Of a DNA stretch of 64,000 nt, positions 25,072 to 33,849 are shown piece by piece. The translations under genes and the position numbers were made by a program. The number at the start of each line of letters is the position of its first letter. Position 1 is the stretch's first letter. This DNA is from Halobellus litoreus (lineage in GTDB: Archaea; Halobacteriota; Halobacteria; Halobacteriales; Haloferacaceae), in contig NZ_JANHAW010000002.1 of assembly GCF_024464595.1 (NCBI RefSeq), positions 558,001-622,000 on the forward strand, written 5' to 3'. The notes beneath the pieces were generated by a model, which saw only the letters and a list, made by a program, of their open reading frames with translations, did no database searches and was not told the DNA's origin.

Positions 25072-26859
25072 TTACGTGTCGGACGCGGCGTCGTCCGCGT
25101 CGTCGACGTGGCCGCCGTCCGTCAGCGCTGCCTCGTCGTCCGCCTCACCGCCGTCGGCGATCGCCGTCTGCTGCTTCTGGTCGAACCAGTCCCACTCGGC
25201 GGTGTAGAGGCCGGACTGCCGGAGGTTCCACGGGTCGCCGTCGTCGATCTCCGGACCCTCGAGCCACGACTGGACGAAGTTCCAGACGAAGATGATCTGC
25301 CCGACGAGCAGTATCAGCGCGCCCAGGGTCGCGAGCTGGTGCAGCGTCGCGAACTGCGGGAGGAACGTCGCGTACCGGCGCGGCATCCCGCCGTACCCGA
25401 GCAGGATCATCGCGAAGAACGTGATGTTCGTCCCGATCATCGACAGCCAGAAGTGCGCCTTCCCGAGGGTCTTCTGGTACATCCGACCGGTGTACAGCGG
25501 GAACCAGTAGTAGAGTCCCGAGAACCCGGCGAAGGCGATCGCGCCCATCACGACGTAGTGGAAGTGCCCGACGACGTAGTAGGTGTCGTGCAGCACGAGG
25601 TCGATCGGGATCGACGCGAGGAAGACGCCGGTGACGCCCCCGATGATGAAGTTCGAGACGAACCCGACCGAGAACAGCATCGGAGTCGTGAGCCGAACCC
25701 GACCGTTCCACATCGTCGTGATCCAGTTGAACGTCTTCACCGCGCTCGGTATCGCGATCGCGAGCGAGACGGCCATGAACGAGGCGCGGAGCCGCGGGTC
25801 CATCCCCGTCGCGAACATGTGGTGCGCCCAGACGCCGAAGGAGAGCACGCCGATCGCGAGCGTGGAGTAGACGACGAACTTGAACCCGAACAGCCGACGC
25901 CCCGAGAACCGCGGGATCACGTAGCTGACGATCCCCATCGGCGGCAGCACGAGGATGTAGACTTCGGGGTGACCGAAGAACCAGAACAGGTGTTGCCAGA
26001 GGATCGCGCCGCCCTCGCCGGAGAAGAACGTCGTTCCGAAGTTGCGGTCGAACAGCAGCATCACGATCGCGCTGCCCAGGAGCGGGAACGCGAACAGGAT
26101 GAGCCCCGACTGGGTGAGGATCGTCCACGAGAAGATGTCGAGGTTCGCCCAGGAGACGTCCTCGCCGCGCTCGGTGAAGATGGTCGCGATGAAGTTGATC
26201 GATCCCATCGTCGCGGAGACGCCCGAGAGGTGTAGTCCGAGGAGCATCAGGTCGACACCGGCGTTGGCCTGGTTACCCGCACCCGCGCCGGTCGACAGCG
26301 GCGTGTACATCGTCCAGGCCGTCTGGGCCGGGATGACGTCCGGCAGCGGGAAGAAGCCCGCCCAGATGAGCAGCGCGGCGGGCGGGAGCAGCCAGAACGC
26401 GATGGCGTTGATCCGCGGGAACGCCATATCGTCGGCCCCGATCAGCAGGGGGACGAGGTAGTTCGCGAACGCCGCGATGATCGGCGTCCCGAAGAGGAAC
26501 AGCATCGTGATGCCGTGACTCGTCAGTAGCGAGTTGTAGAACGTGTTCGAGATGAGCGACATCCCGGGATCGATGAGTTCGATCCGCATCACGACGACCA
26601 TCAGTCCACCGACGGCGAACGCGATGAGTCCGTACGCGCCGTAGAGGATGCCGATGTCCTTGTGGTCGACCGTCGTCAGCCACCGAATGACGCCGGACGG
26701 CTTCTCTTCGGAACCGTAGCTTTCCTTCTGCCCGAAGGCACCGCCACCCGCGACGGGGGTGTACGAGCGCCAGTTTTCGACCCGCGCGAGCCACGCGGCG
26801 ACGGCGATGAGGAAGAGCCCCATAAGCACCGTCAGTGCTAACTGTCCGTTGACCTCCAT
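25072..26859 (-). CDS. coxA: cytochrome c oxidase subunit I (aa3/A1-type)
   Basis: 595 residues, about 12-14 membrane spans. The core contains WFFGHPEVYILVLPPMG (Cu-B His, cross-linked Tyr and the proton-channel Glu that marks A1-type oxidases), WAHHMFATGM (Cu-B histidines) and GHFHYV (haem a and a3 histidines). It reduces O2 to water and pumps protons in the cell membrane. The N-terminus MEVNGQLALTVLMGLF carries an extra span typical of haloarchaeal forms. The ATG at 26859 is supported by an AT-rich element about 26 nt upstream. The C-terminal tail is acidic. Subunit II is not in this window. Confidence 0.96.
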   Translation of the reverse strand: MEVNGQLALTVLMGLFLIAVAAWLARVENWRSYTPVAGGGAFGQKESYGSEEKPSGVIRWLTTVDHKDIGILYGAYGLIAFAVGGLMVVVMRIELIDPGMSLISNTFYNSLLTSHGITMLFLFGTPIIAAFANYLVPLLIGADDMAFPRINAIAFWLLPPAALLIWAGFFPLPDVIPAQTAWTMYTPLSTGAGAGNQANAGVDLMLLGLHLSGVSATMGSINFIATIFTERGEDVSWANLDIFSWTILTQSGLILFAFPLLGSAIVMLLFDRNFGTTFFSGEGGAILWQHLFWFFGHPEVYILVLPPMGIVSYVIPRFSGRRLFGFKFVVYSTLAIGVLSFGVWAHHMFATGMDPRLRASFMAVSLAIAIPSAVKTFNWITTMWNGRVRLTTPMLFSVGFVSNFIIGGVTGVFLASIPIDLVLHDTYYVVGHFHYVVMGAIAFAGFSGLYYWFPLYTGRMYQKTLGKAHFWLSMIGTNITFFAMILLGYGGMPRRYATFLPQFATLHQLATLGALILLVGQIIFVWNFVQSWLEGPEIDDGDPWNLRQSGLYTAEWDWFDQKQQTAIADGGEADDEAALTDGGHVDDADDAASDT

Positions 26860-27000
26860 AGGCAACTCTGAGGAACGAACGGTAATGAAAGGTTCGGGAC
26901 GGCGCGGCCGGTCGCGGGTCCCGGAAGTGAGATACGGCACCGCTCATACGACGTATCGTTCGAGAGAGAATGCCAGAAACGATGGCGCTGCCGCCGCCGA

Positions 27001-27420
27001 TCAGGCGTCTTCGCCGTCCGAGTCCGAAGCGGCGTCGGCGTCGTCCGCACCGTCGTCGGTTTCGTCGCCCGTCTCGCCCTCGATGGCCGCGGAATCAGCC
27101 TCGTCGGCGTCGGGGTCGACCGCCGCCGGCGCCTCGTCCTCTTCGAGCGGCTTGGCACCTCTGACGCCAGCCTGTCCCGGGAGATAGACCTCGCCCGACT
27201 GCTCGCTGCCGGCGACCGCTCGGCCGGCGAAATACGTCAGGATCGCGAGCAGCACGAACGGCACGGCCAGCAGTCCGAACTGGATCGCCGACGCGAGCGG
27301 GTCGATGCCGAACGGGGCGATCACCGCGAACGCGACGACGAAGAACGCGATGATGAACAGGGGGACGACGTTGACCGTGAGGTCCAACAGCGTGTCCCGA
27401 TCGAAGATCTTGTTCGCCAT
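27001..27420 (-). CDS. cox-associated membrane protein (DUF6684-like)
   Basis: 139 residues: two membrane spans (about 14-36 and 46-68) after MANKIFDRDTLLDLTVNVVP, then a long acidic tail (90-139). From memory this is the DUF6684 family, always found near haloarchaeal oxidase genes. Probable oxidase accessory factor. An AT-rich element (CTATTTGA on the minus strand, about 27443-27450) is centred about 27 nt upstream. Confidence 0.75.
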   Translation of the reverse strand: MANKIFDRDTLLDLTVNVVPLFIIAFFVVAFAVIAPFGIDPLASAIQFGLLAVPFVLLAILTYFAGRAVAGSEQSGEVYLPGQAGVRGAKPLEEDEAPAAVDPDADEADSAAIEGETGDETDDGADDADAASDSDGEDA

Positions 27421-27487
27421 ACCTGCCTCTTCCGGTGGAGAATCAAATAGGTTGTTGGTTTGCGGCCGGGAGGCCGACGTCACCGCG

Positions 27488-27853
27488 TCAGTAAGACGGC
27501 TCTCGGGTAGGGCTGAACAGCGTGCCGGCGACGCCGGCAGCGACGAGGATCGCGGCCGCCGCGACGATCGCCAGCCCGCGGTTCGGGAGCCCGATGCGGG
27601 TGAACATAAACGCCAGCCCGAGCACCGCGAGCGGCGCGGAAACGCCGATCAGCCCGCGCCACGGCGTCCGGGCGTAGCCCGACTCCGTGGCCATCCCGGC
27701 GACGCTCCCGCCGAAGAGGAGGAGCCCCCCGACCGCGAGCGGGAGCAGGCCGAAGAGGATGCCGAGTTCGGCGATCGGGATGCCGAGTGCGATGAACACC
27801 GGCCACGGACTCGCCATTCGATACTGCTCCGAGAGCCCCGGTTCTGCGTCCAT
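27488..27853 (-). CDS. cox-associated membrane protein (DUF7541-like)
   Basis: 121 residues: four predicted spans, starting MDAEPGLSEQYRMASPWPVF. Each span is short and Gly/Ala-rich; small haloarchaeal oxidase-cluster family, function unknown. It lies 67 bases upstream of the DUF6684-like gene on the same strand, consistent with one cox transcription unit. Confidence 0.7.
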   Translation of the reverse strand: MDAEPGLSEQYRMASPWPVFIALGIPIAELGILFGLLPLAVGGLLLFGGSVAGMATESGYARTPWRGLIGVSAPLAVLGLAFMFTRIGLPNRGLAIVAAAAILVAAGVAGTLFSPTREPSY

Positions 27854-27986
27854 TACCGGCCTTACGTCCCGAGACGTACAAAGGGCTTCGATTTTCACCC
27901 CGTTCCAGAGAACGGGGCGGGCGCGACCCGTCGGACCCGCTCGGAAAGAACAGGTTTTTCGACGCAGATGGCCGAACGGTAACACG

Positions 27987-29099
27987 ATGGGACTGGAGGA
28001 AGAGATCGAAGAGATCCGCGAGGAGATCGCCGAGACGCCGTACAACAAGTCGACCGAGGCGCACATCGGTCGGCTGAAGGCGAAGCTCGCGGAGAAGAAA
28101 GAGAAACTCGAAAACCAGTCCGGAAGCGGCGGCGGTCACGGTTACGCGGTCGAGAAAACCGGCGACGTGACCGTCGCCCTCGTCGGCTTTCCGAGCGTCG
28201 GCAAGTCGACGCTGATCAACGCGCTCACCAACGCCGACAGCGAGGTCGGCGAGTACGAGTTCACGACGCTCGACGTCAATCCGGGGATGCTCAAACACAA
28301 CGGCGCGAACATCCAGATCCTCGACGTGCCGGGCCTCATCGAGGGCGCGGCAGGCGGCCGCGGCGGCGGCAAGGAAGTTCTCTCCGTCGTCCGGACCGCG
28401 GACCTAGTCGTCTTTCTCCTCTCGGTGTTCGAGATCGACCGCTACGAGCGGCTGAGCCAGGAGTTGTACAACAACAAGATCCGCCTGGACGCGTCGCCGC
28501 CGAACGTCACTATCTCCAAGCGCGGGAAGGGCGGCATCCAGGTGACGACCGCCGACGACGTCGACCTCGACGAGGACACGATCGCCGGCGTCCTCCGCGA
28601 GCACGGCTACGTCAACGCCGACGTGACCGTCCGCGGCGACATCACGATCGACGAACTCATCGACGGCATCATGGACAACCGCGTCTACCTGCCGTCGATC
28701 GTCGCCGTCAACAAGGCGGACCTCATCGACCGCGACTACCTCCCGACGGTCGAGGAGGACCTCCGCGAGGTCGGGGTCGACCCCGACGACGCCATCTTCA
28801 TCAGCGCCGAGGCCGAGAAGGGCCTCGACGCGCTGAAGGAGGAACTCTGGGACGCGCTGGGGCTCATCCGGGTGTATATGGACAAGCCGGGCCGGGGCGT
28901 CGACTACGACGAACCGCTGGTGCTGATGGAGGGCGAGAACACCGTCGACGACGCCCTCGACAAACTCGGCGGGACGCTGGACGAGCGGTTCCGGTTCGCC
29001 CGCGTCACCGGTCCGAGCGCGAAACACGACGAACAGCAGGTCGGCCGCGATCACGAACTTCAGGACGAGGACGTCCTCCGTGTCGTCGCCCGGAAGTGA
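27987..29099 (+). CDS. DRG/Obg-family GTPase
   Basis: 370 residues: N-terminal helical hairpin (1-48), GTPase domain with GFPSVGKST (G1, about 69-77), DVPGLIEGA (G3), NKAD (G4) and ISAEAEKG (G5), then a C-terminal TGS domain (IRVYMDKPGRGVDYDE onward, 290-370). This matches archaeal DRG (Rbg) GTPases, which associate with ribosomes. ATG 27987 gives the family N-terminus MGLEEEIEEIREEIAETPYN; a TATA-like TTTTTCG lies about 30 nt upstream. Its end overlaps the next gene by 20 bases. Confidence 0.93.
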   Translation: MGLEEEIEEIREEIAETPYNKSTEAHIGRLKAKLAEKKEKLENQSGSGGGHGYAVEKTGDVTVALVGFPSVGKSTLINALTNADSEVGEYEFTTLDVNPGMLKHNGANIQILDVPGLIEGAAGGRGGGKEVLSVVRTADLVVFLLSVFEIDRYERLSQELYNNKIRLDASPPNVTISKRGKGGIQVTTADDVDLDEDTIAGVLREHGYVNADVTVRGDITIDELIDGIMDNRVYLPSIVAVNKADLIDRDYLPTVEEDLREVGVDPDDAIFISAEAEKGLDALKEELWDALGLIRVYMDKPGRGVDYDEPLVLMEGENTVDDALDKLGGTLDERFRFARVTGPSAKHDEQQVGRDHELQDEDVLRVVARK

Positions 29100-29679
29100 C
29101 GCCGGCGGCGACGTCGGGGCCGACGGGAGGGACGCTCGCGGCGACGACGCCGGGACCGACGAGAGTGGCACTCCCGGCGCCGCGGACACCGACGCCCGCG
29201 TCGAGGCCCGGTTCGCCCGCGTCGCTCCCGGGGCGCATTCGACCGTCGGAACCGTCCTCCTGCTGCTCGCGCTGCTTTTCGTTCCCTGGTCGGTCCAGGT
29301 GTTCTCCGGCCGCGACGCGACCTTCGTGTTCGCGTGGGGGCTGCTCAACACGAACCCGCCGTCGGTGACGACGCTCTACGAGTTTCTCTTCGTGTACACG
29401 CGCGGGTTGCCGGAGTACATCCTCGCGTGGCCGCTCTCGACCGTCCTGTACGGAGGGGCGCTCGTGAGCGCCGTCTCCGGGTGGCTGGTCGGGTGGGAAG
29501 ATCCGCGGGTCACCGGCGGCCTGTTGGCGGTCGCGGCGGTCGCCCAACTGCAACTGGCGTGGGGATTCTCCCTCCAGCCCACCCGCACGGCGTGGCCGGT
29601 CGGCGCGCTCGCGCTGCTGTCGGTCGCGTGGTGGTGCTACTGGCCGGCGGTTCGCGCGTCCTTCGATCCGGAGGACTGA
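29080..29679 (+). CDS. haloarchaeal membrane protein (TIGR04206-like)
   Basis: 199 residues from GTG: a Gly/Asp-rich N-terminus (1-50), then five predicted spans, including VPWSVQVFSGRDATFVFAWG. From memory this is the TIGR04206 family, function unknown. It overlaps the 3' end of the DRG GTPase gene by 20 bases in another frame, indicating co-expression. Confidence 0.7.
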   Translation: MSSPGSDAGGDVGADGRDARGDDAGTDESGTPGAADTDARVEARFARVAPGAHSTVGTVLLLLALLFVPWSVQVFSGRDATFVFAWGLLNTNPPSVTTLYEFLFVYTRGLPEYILAWPLSTVLYGGALVSAVSGWLVGWEDPRVTGGLLAVAAVAQLQLAWGFSLQPTRTAWPVGALALLSVAWWCYWPAVRASFDPED

Positions 29680-29725
29680 CCCGACCGACCACGATTCCGA
29701 ACCGTGATCGTCCTCGCTTCAGCAC

Positions 29726-29733
29726 CCTTTTTG
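29726..29733 (+). promoter_or_regulatory. TATA box of the VOC gene
   Basis: CCTTTTTG is centred about 28 nt before ATG 29758; leaderless spacing. Confidence 0.5.
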
Positions 29734-29757
29734 ATTGCGGCGACCGACCCCTCGGAT

Positions 29758-30522
29758 ATGTCCGGAGTACTCGATCACGTAATGGTGCGCGTCGAAGACC
29801 TCGAAGAATCGCTTGAGTGGTACACGACGCATCTGAACTACGAGGAGAAGGGCCGCTGGGAGGCCGACACCTTCACCAACGTCTACCTCGGCCCCGAGGA
29901 GATGCACGAGGAGGGCGCGATGCTCGAACTCACGTACAACCACGACGACCGGACCTACGAGATGGGCGACGCCTGGGGCCACATCGCCGTCCGCGTCCCC
30001 GAGGGCGAACTCGAATCCCACTACGAGCAGTTGATGGACGAGGGCGTCGAGGACTACCGCGACCCAGAGTCCTGCGGCGGTCGCTACGCGTTCGTGACGG
30101 ACCCCGACGGCCACGAGGTCGAGATCGTCCAGCGCGACCCCGACCTGCCGACGTGGAGCCTCGATCACACGATGATCCGCGTCGAGGACGCCGACGAGGC
30201 GATCGGCTTCTGGACCCGGAAGTTCGAGTACGAGCAGCCCCGTCGCTGGGAGTCCGACACGTTCGCGAACTACTTTATGAAGCCCGAGGGCGCCTCGGAC
30301 GCCGCGATGACCGTCGAACTCACGTACAACTACGACGGCCGCTCGTACACGATGGGCGACGCCTGGGGGCACCTCTGCGTGCGCGCCGACGACCTCCACG
30401 ACTACTGGGAGACGCTGCTGGAACGCGGCGCCGAGGACTACCGCGACCCGGCCTCCTGTGACGACCGGTACGCGTTCACGACGGACCAGGACGGCCACGA
30501 GATCGAGATCCTGGAACCCTGA
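29758..30522 (+). CDS. tandem VOC (glyoxalase-fold) protein
   Basis: 254 residues made of two homologous halves. Each half starts with a DHxMxRVED strand and holds a GDAWGH(I/L)(A/C)VR segment and a DPDGHEVEI or DQDGHEIEI strand, giving His and Glu metal ligands. The repeat arrangement forms one paired beta-alpha-beta-beta-beta barrel as in glyoxalase I. A lactoylglutathione lyase annotation is usual, but haloarchaea lack glutathione, so the thiol cofactor (perhaps gamma-glutamylcysteine) or a different reaction is open. Confidence 0.85.
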   Translation: MSGVLDHVMVRVEDLEESLEWYTTHLNYEEKGRWEADTFTNVYLGPEEMHEEGAMLELTYNHDDRTYEMGDAWGHIAVRVPEGELESHYEQLMDEGVEDYRDPESCGGRYAFVTDPDGHEVEIVQRDPDLPTWSLDHTMIRVEDADEAIGFWTRKFEYEQPRRWESDTFANYFMKPEGASDAAMTVELTYNYDGRSYTMGDAWGHLCVRADDLHDYWETLLERGAEDYRDPASCDDRYAFTTDQDGHEIEILEP

Positions 30523-30620
30523 GCGGTCGGACGCCGTTCCCCGGGCCCCGGGTGCTGAGACGTCGTGATCGGCGTCCCACCGGCGCGGTCTGTCGACCGC
30601 GACGCACGGAACGGCAAGGG

Positions 30621-30628
30621 ATTTATTG
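30621..30628 (+). promoter_or_regulatory. TATA box of artA
   Basis: ATTTATTG is centred about 26 nt before the ATG at 30650, which excludes the in-frame GTG-type start further upstream. Confidence 0.55.
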
Positions 30629-30649
30629 GTCAACCTCGTTCTGTCGCCT

Positions 30650-31573
30650 ATGCCCGGCTTGCTCTCCGACGCACTCGCGTGGGTCGTCATCCTGACGTTC
30701 GCCGTCGGAGCGCTCTCGATCGACCGAAACGAGCGGTTCGCGCGCTACGCCACGGTCGCCGCGTGGATCGGCTTCGCCGTCTTCTGGTTGCAACTGGTCC
30801 CGCACTTCGCGTTCGTCCACAAGAGCTACGTCGAGGGGATCCTCTCTGTCGCCGCCGTCCCGGCCTCACTGTACACCGGCTATCTGCTGTGGGGCGGCCG
30901 CGACTCGCTGTTCGTCCTCTCGCGAGCGGTCGCCGCGATGGGGCTGATCTACCTCCCCTTCGAGACGATTCCGGCGTTCACGCTCCTGGGCCTCGCCGTT
31001 CCCGCGCCCCGCGGCGTGCTGATGGAGACCGTCGCCGACCAGACGGCGTTCCTGGTGAACGCCCTGGGCTACCACCCGGAGATGATCGTCGGCGACCAGG
31101 GGTTCCACAACACCTTCCTCTTCTTCGACGGCGATCACCGCCTGACCGTCGAGGTCGTCCTCGCGTGCACGGGGCTGGGGAGCATCGCCATCTTCGCCGG
31201 ACTGATCAGCGCCGTGAAAGCGCCGCTCCGCCGGAAGCTCCGCGCGATGGCGGTCGCGGTGCCGATCATCTACGCCCTGAACCTCCTGCGGACGACGTTC
31301 ATCACGATCACGTTCGGCAAGCAGTACATGCAGTGGTTCGTCGACGAGATTCTCCTGCTGTTCGGCTCCTCGGACCCCTACATGGTCTCGTTTTTCATCT
31401 CGGATCGGATCATCAGCCAACTGCTCGCGGTCGTGGTCCTCATCGGGATCACCTACCTCGTGGTCCGCGAACTGCCGGAGCTGCTGACGATCATCGAGGA
31501 CGTGCTCTTCCTGGTGACCGGGGACGAGTACGACCTCGAAGCCGAACTCGGCCTGAACCGGCCGGGTGCCTGA
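30650..31573 (+). CDS. artA: archaeosortase A
   Basis: 307-residue membrane protein with about eight spans. The catalytic triad of ArtA is visible at the same numbering as in Haloferax volcanii: Cys173 in VEVVLACTGLGS, Arg214 in NLLRTTF, and Arg253 in ISDRIIS. ArtA cleaves PGF-CTERM tails of surface glycoproteins and replaces the C-terminus with an archaeal lipid. The agreement with known numbering confirms the ATG 30650 start. No PGF-CTERM substrate is encoded in this window that I could find. Confidence 0.95.
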   Translation: MPGLLSDALAWVVILTFAVGALSIDRNERFARYATVAAWIGFAVFWLQLVPHFAFVHKSYVEGILSVAAVPASLYTGYLLWGGRDSLFVLSRAVAAMGLIYLPFETIPAFTLLGLAVPAPRGVLMETVADQTAFLVNALGYHPEMIVGDQGFHNTFLFFDGDHRLTVEVVLACTGLGSIAIFAGLISAVKAPLRRKLRAMAVAVPIIYALNLLRTTFITITFGKQYMQWFVDEILLLFGSSDPYMVSFFISDRIISQLLAVVVLIGITYLVVRELPELLTIIEDVLFLVTGDEYDLEAELGLNRPGA

Positions 31574-31612
31574 ACGGAACCGAGCCCGGACCGCTCGTCG
31601 AGGTCACCGGCT

Positions 31613-31619
31613 GATATTT
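31613..31619 (+). promoter_or_regulatory. TATA box of the DUF4260-type gene
   Basis: GATATTT is centred 28 nt before ATG 31644. Confidence 0.45.
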
Positions 31620-31643
31620 CCCGCGGGGAAGCGTAGGGGACGT

Positions 31644-32024
31644 ATGCATCCTCATTCGTTTCTTCGGCTCGAAGGGTTGACCGTCCTCTGTGCTGCCCTC
31701 GTCGGCTACGTCGCGCTCGGCGGGCCGATCTGGCTCCTCGCGCTCCTCGCGCTCGCCCCCGACGTCGCGATGCTCGGCTACCTGGCCGGCCCGCGAATCG
31801 GCAGCCTCTCCTACAACGTTGCCCACACTTACGCGCTCCCGCTCAGCCTCGGCGCGGTCGGTCTCTGGCTCGGGGTCGATGTCGCGGTTCTGGTCGCACT
31901 CGTCTGGGCGGGGCACATCGGCGCGGATCGACTCGTCGGGTACGGTCTCAAGTTCGACTCCGGGTTCAGCGACACTCACCTGTCCCCGCAGTCGGCCGTC
32001 GACCCGGTCACCGCGGGCAAGTAG
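31644..32024 (+). CDS. DUF4260-type membrane protein
   Basis: 126 residues with four predicted spans. The family core is visible: LALAPDVAMLGYLAGPRIG, YNVAHTYALPL and GHIGADRLVGYGLKF. DUF4260 proteins are small integral membrane proteins of unknown function in bacteria and archaea; conserved His, Asp and Asn lie near membrane edges. It follows artA by 70 bases and has its own TATA-like element. Confidence 0.85.
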   Translation: MHPHSFLRLEGLTVLCAALVGYVALGGPIWLLALLALAPDVAMLGYLAGPRIGSLSYNVAHTYALPLSLGAVGLWLGVDVAVLVALVWAGHIGADRLVGYGLKFDSGFSDTHLSPQSAVDPVTAGK

Positions 32025-32075
32025 CGGCCCCGGATGGGTGGAACGGCAGATCGGCCCGCGGCCGCTCGCCACGAC

Positions 32076-32855
32076 TCACCGCTCGGTTTCGGCCAGGACG
32101 TCGTCCGGCGCGCCCCCCAGCGTCGCGAGCGCGTCGGACTCGAGGTGGTGGAGGTCGCCGGGGATCACGAGCAGGTGCAGCGGGTCGCCGAAGTCGCGGT
32201 CGGCCAGCGCCGAGAGGCGGTCGGCCGCGACGGTAGGGTCCGGGCTTCCGGCGCGGGCGACGGCGACGCCGAGGGCGTCCGCCCAGTCCGCCGCGAGCAT
32301 CTCGGCTGCGACGTCGGCGGTCATATACTCGTCGCGCTCGGCCTTGATGTCGAGGTAGACCACGGTGTGGAGGCCGCGCTCGCGGTTGGCCTCGATCGAG
32401 TCGACCACGCTCTCGGGGACGCCGTCCGCCCCGTGGGCGTAGGGAAACGGCAGCGTGACGGCCTTCCCGAAGCGGTAGTTCTGGAGCCCGGTGAGGCCGC
32501 TGGCGGCGGTCTGCGCCGTGACACCGTGCACGACGCGGGTCTCGATGCCGCGCTCGACCGCTCGGAGTCGGAGGTCGACGTGCGTCGTCGAGATCATCGT
32601 GTCGCCGGCGGTGAGGAAGGCGACGTGCTCGTCCTCGGCAGCGTCGAGGATCGCCTCGGGGTGCTGTTCGACGCCCGCGCGGTCCCGGACCTCGATGTCG
32701 ACGCCGTGCGCCGCCGAGAGGTCCTCGACGGTCGCGCCGACGAGGTGACTCGTGTAGAACTCCGCGAACGCGCGGTCGACGTCGGCGAGCGTCTCCCGTC
32801 CCTCGACGGTGATCGAACGCTCGTCGTAGAGCCCGAGACCGATGAACGTGAGCAT
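32076..32855 (-). CDS. dph5: diphthine synthase
   Basis: 259 residues. SAM-dependent methyltransferase that trimethylates the modified histidine of elongation factor 2 in diphthamide synthesis. MLTFIGLGLYDERSITVEG, LTAGDTMISTTH and GVTAQTAASGLTGLQNYRFG are the family hallmarks (tetrapyrrole methylase-like fold). Length is normal. A TATA-like element (CTTTTACC on the minus strand, 32877-32884) lies about 26 nt upstream. Confidence 0.95.
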   Translation of the reverse strand: MLTFIGLGLYDERSITVEGRETLADVDRAFAEFYTSHLVGATVEDLSAAHGVDIEVRDRAGVEQHPEAILDAAEDEHVAFLTAGDTMISTTHVDLRLRAVERGIETRVVHGVTAQTAASGLTGLQNYRFGKAVTLPFPYAHGADGVPESVVDSIEANRERGLHTVVYLDIKAERDEYMTADVAAEMLAADWADALGVAVARAGSPDPTVAADRLSALADRDFGDPLHLLVIPGDLHHLESDALATLGGAPDDVLAETER

Positions 32856-32927
32856 AGAGTCTCTGGGCGGGCGGTGGGTAAAAGCGGCCTGAAAGACGGT
32901 CGGCCGCGGGGTAGCGATCTCGGGGGG

Positions 32928-33146
32928 CTATTCGGCGTCGAGCAGTCCGAGGTCGTCGGCGACGGCGTCCGCCAGGGCGTCGGCGAGCACCGGGTCGACC
33001 TGGGCGATCTCCTCGCCGTCGTGACGGTGGTCGTTGTGCGTGTCGATGGACTCACGGAGTTCCGACAGCGGCACTCGCGAGGTCGTCCCGCAGTCCTCAC
33101 AGACGATCGGGACTGTCGGCTCGTCGTCGGTCTCCTCGTCGGTCAT
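32928..33146 (-). CDS. 72-residue zinc-ribbon-like protein
   Basis: MTDEETDDEPTVPIVCEDCG with a CxxC pair and a later His cluster (HNDHRHDGE) suggest a single zinc site. Strongly acidic. A small haloarchaeal protein of unknown function, 72 bases upstream of dph5 on the same strand. Role not inferable. Confidence 0.6.
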   Translation of the reverse strand: MTDEETDDEPTVPIVCEDCGTTSRVPLSELRESIDTHNDHRHDGEEIAQVDPVLADALADAVADDLGLLDAE

Positions 33147-33237
33147 ACCCGACAGTCGGACGACAGCTGTGAAAACTGGTCCGGTTTCCGCGGGCTGCGG
33201 TCGACCAGCAGCGCGACGAGCGGGCCGGTGTGAGCGC

Positions 33238-33813
33238 TCACCGACGATCGCGACGCCACCACGACTGTGAAGGCGGCGCGAGCACCAGCAGCCACGCGCC
33301 GAACATCACGACGCCGCCGAGTTCCGGCAGGGCGAAGCCGTCGCCGGGGCGGATCCCGTACGACCACAGTATCCATCCGGCGACGTGACCAGCCGCGAGC
33401 AGAAGGCTCACGCGACCGGTCGGAGACGCGCGCCGCCGCCAGCCGTCGAGTGTCACCGTCGCCGTCGCGAGCAGGAAGAAGGCGATCGCGGCGGGGAAGT
33501 GCGGCTCCGTCCCGGCCGGAAAGACGCCGACGAGCGCCATCGCGAGCAGCGAGAGCGCGTAGCCGACGCCGAGAGGGGACGAATGCGGGTGAAGCGCGAG
33601 CGCGTACGCGAGCCCGACCGCCGCGCCGCCGACGAGGCCGCCGTTGAAAAGCAGCGCGACGAGCGGGTCGGCGGCGACCCCGAGGTCAGAGAGAGCGCTC
33701 TCGGTCCACGAGAAGGTCGGCGAGAGAAACGTCGCTGCCAGAATAGTCGAACTCGTGAAGACCGCTCCGGCCGGTCCGGCGAGGCGCGCGGCGGGCGAGT
33801 CTCCGGCTGTCAT
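33238..33813 (-). CDS. DUF998-type membrane protein
   Basis: 191 residues with six predicted spans. The start region SPTFSWTESALSDLGVAADP, and VGVFPAGTEPHFPAA, are the DUF998 hallmarks. Function unknown. Lies 36 bases upstream of the oxidase subunit III gene's end on the same strand, so it may be co-transcribed with it. Confidence 0.85.
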   Translation of the reverse strand: MTAGDSPAARLAGPAGAVFTSSTILAATFLSPTFSWTESALSDLGVAADPLVALLFNGGLVGGAAVGLAYALALHPHSSPLGVGYALSLLAMALVGVFPAGTEPHFPAAIAFFLLATATVTLDGWRRRASPTGRVSLLLAAGHVAGWILWSYGIRPGDGFALPELGGVVMFGAWLLVLAPPSQSWWRRDRR

Positions 33814-33849
33814 CGAATCACCGCGAGAAACGGAACCGGTTCGCCGCAG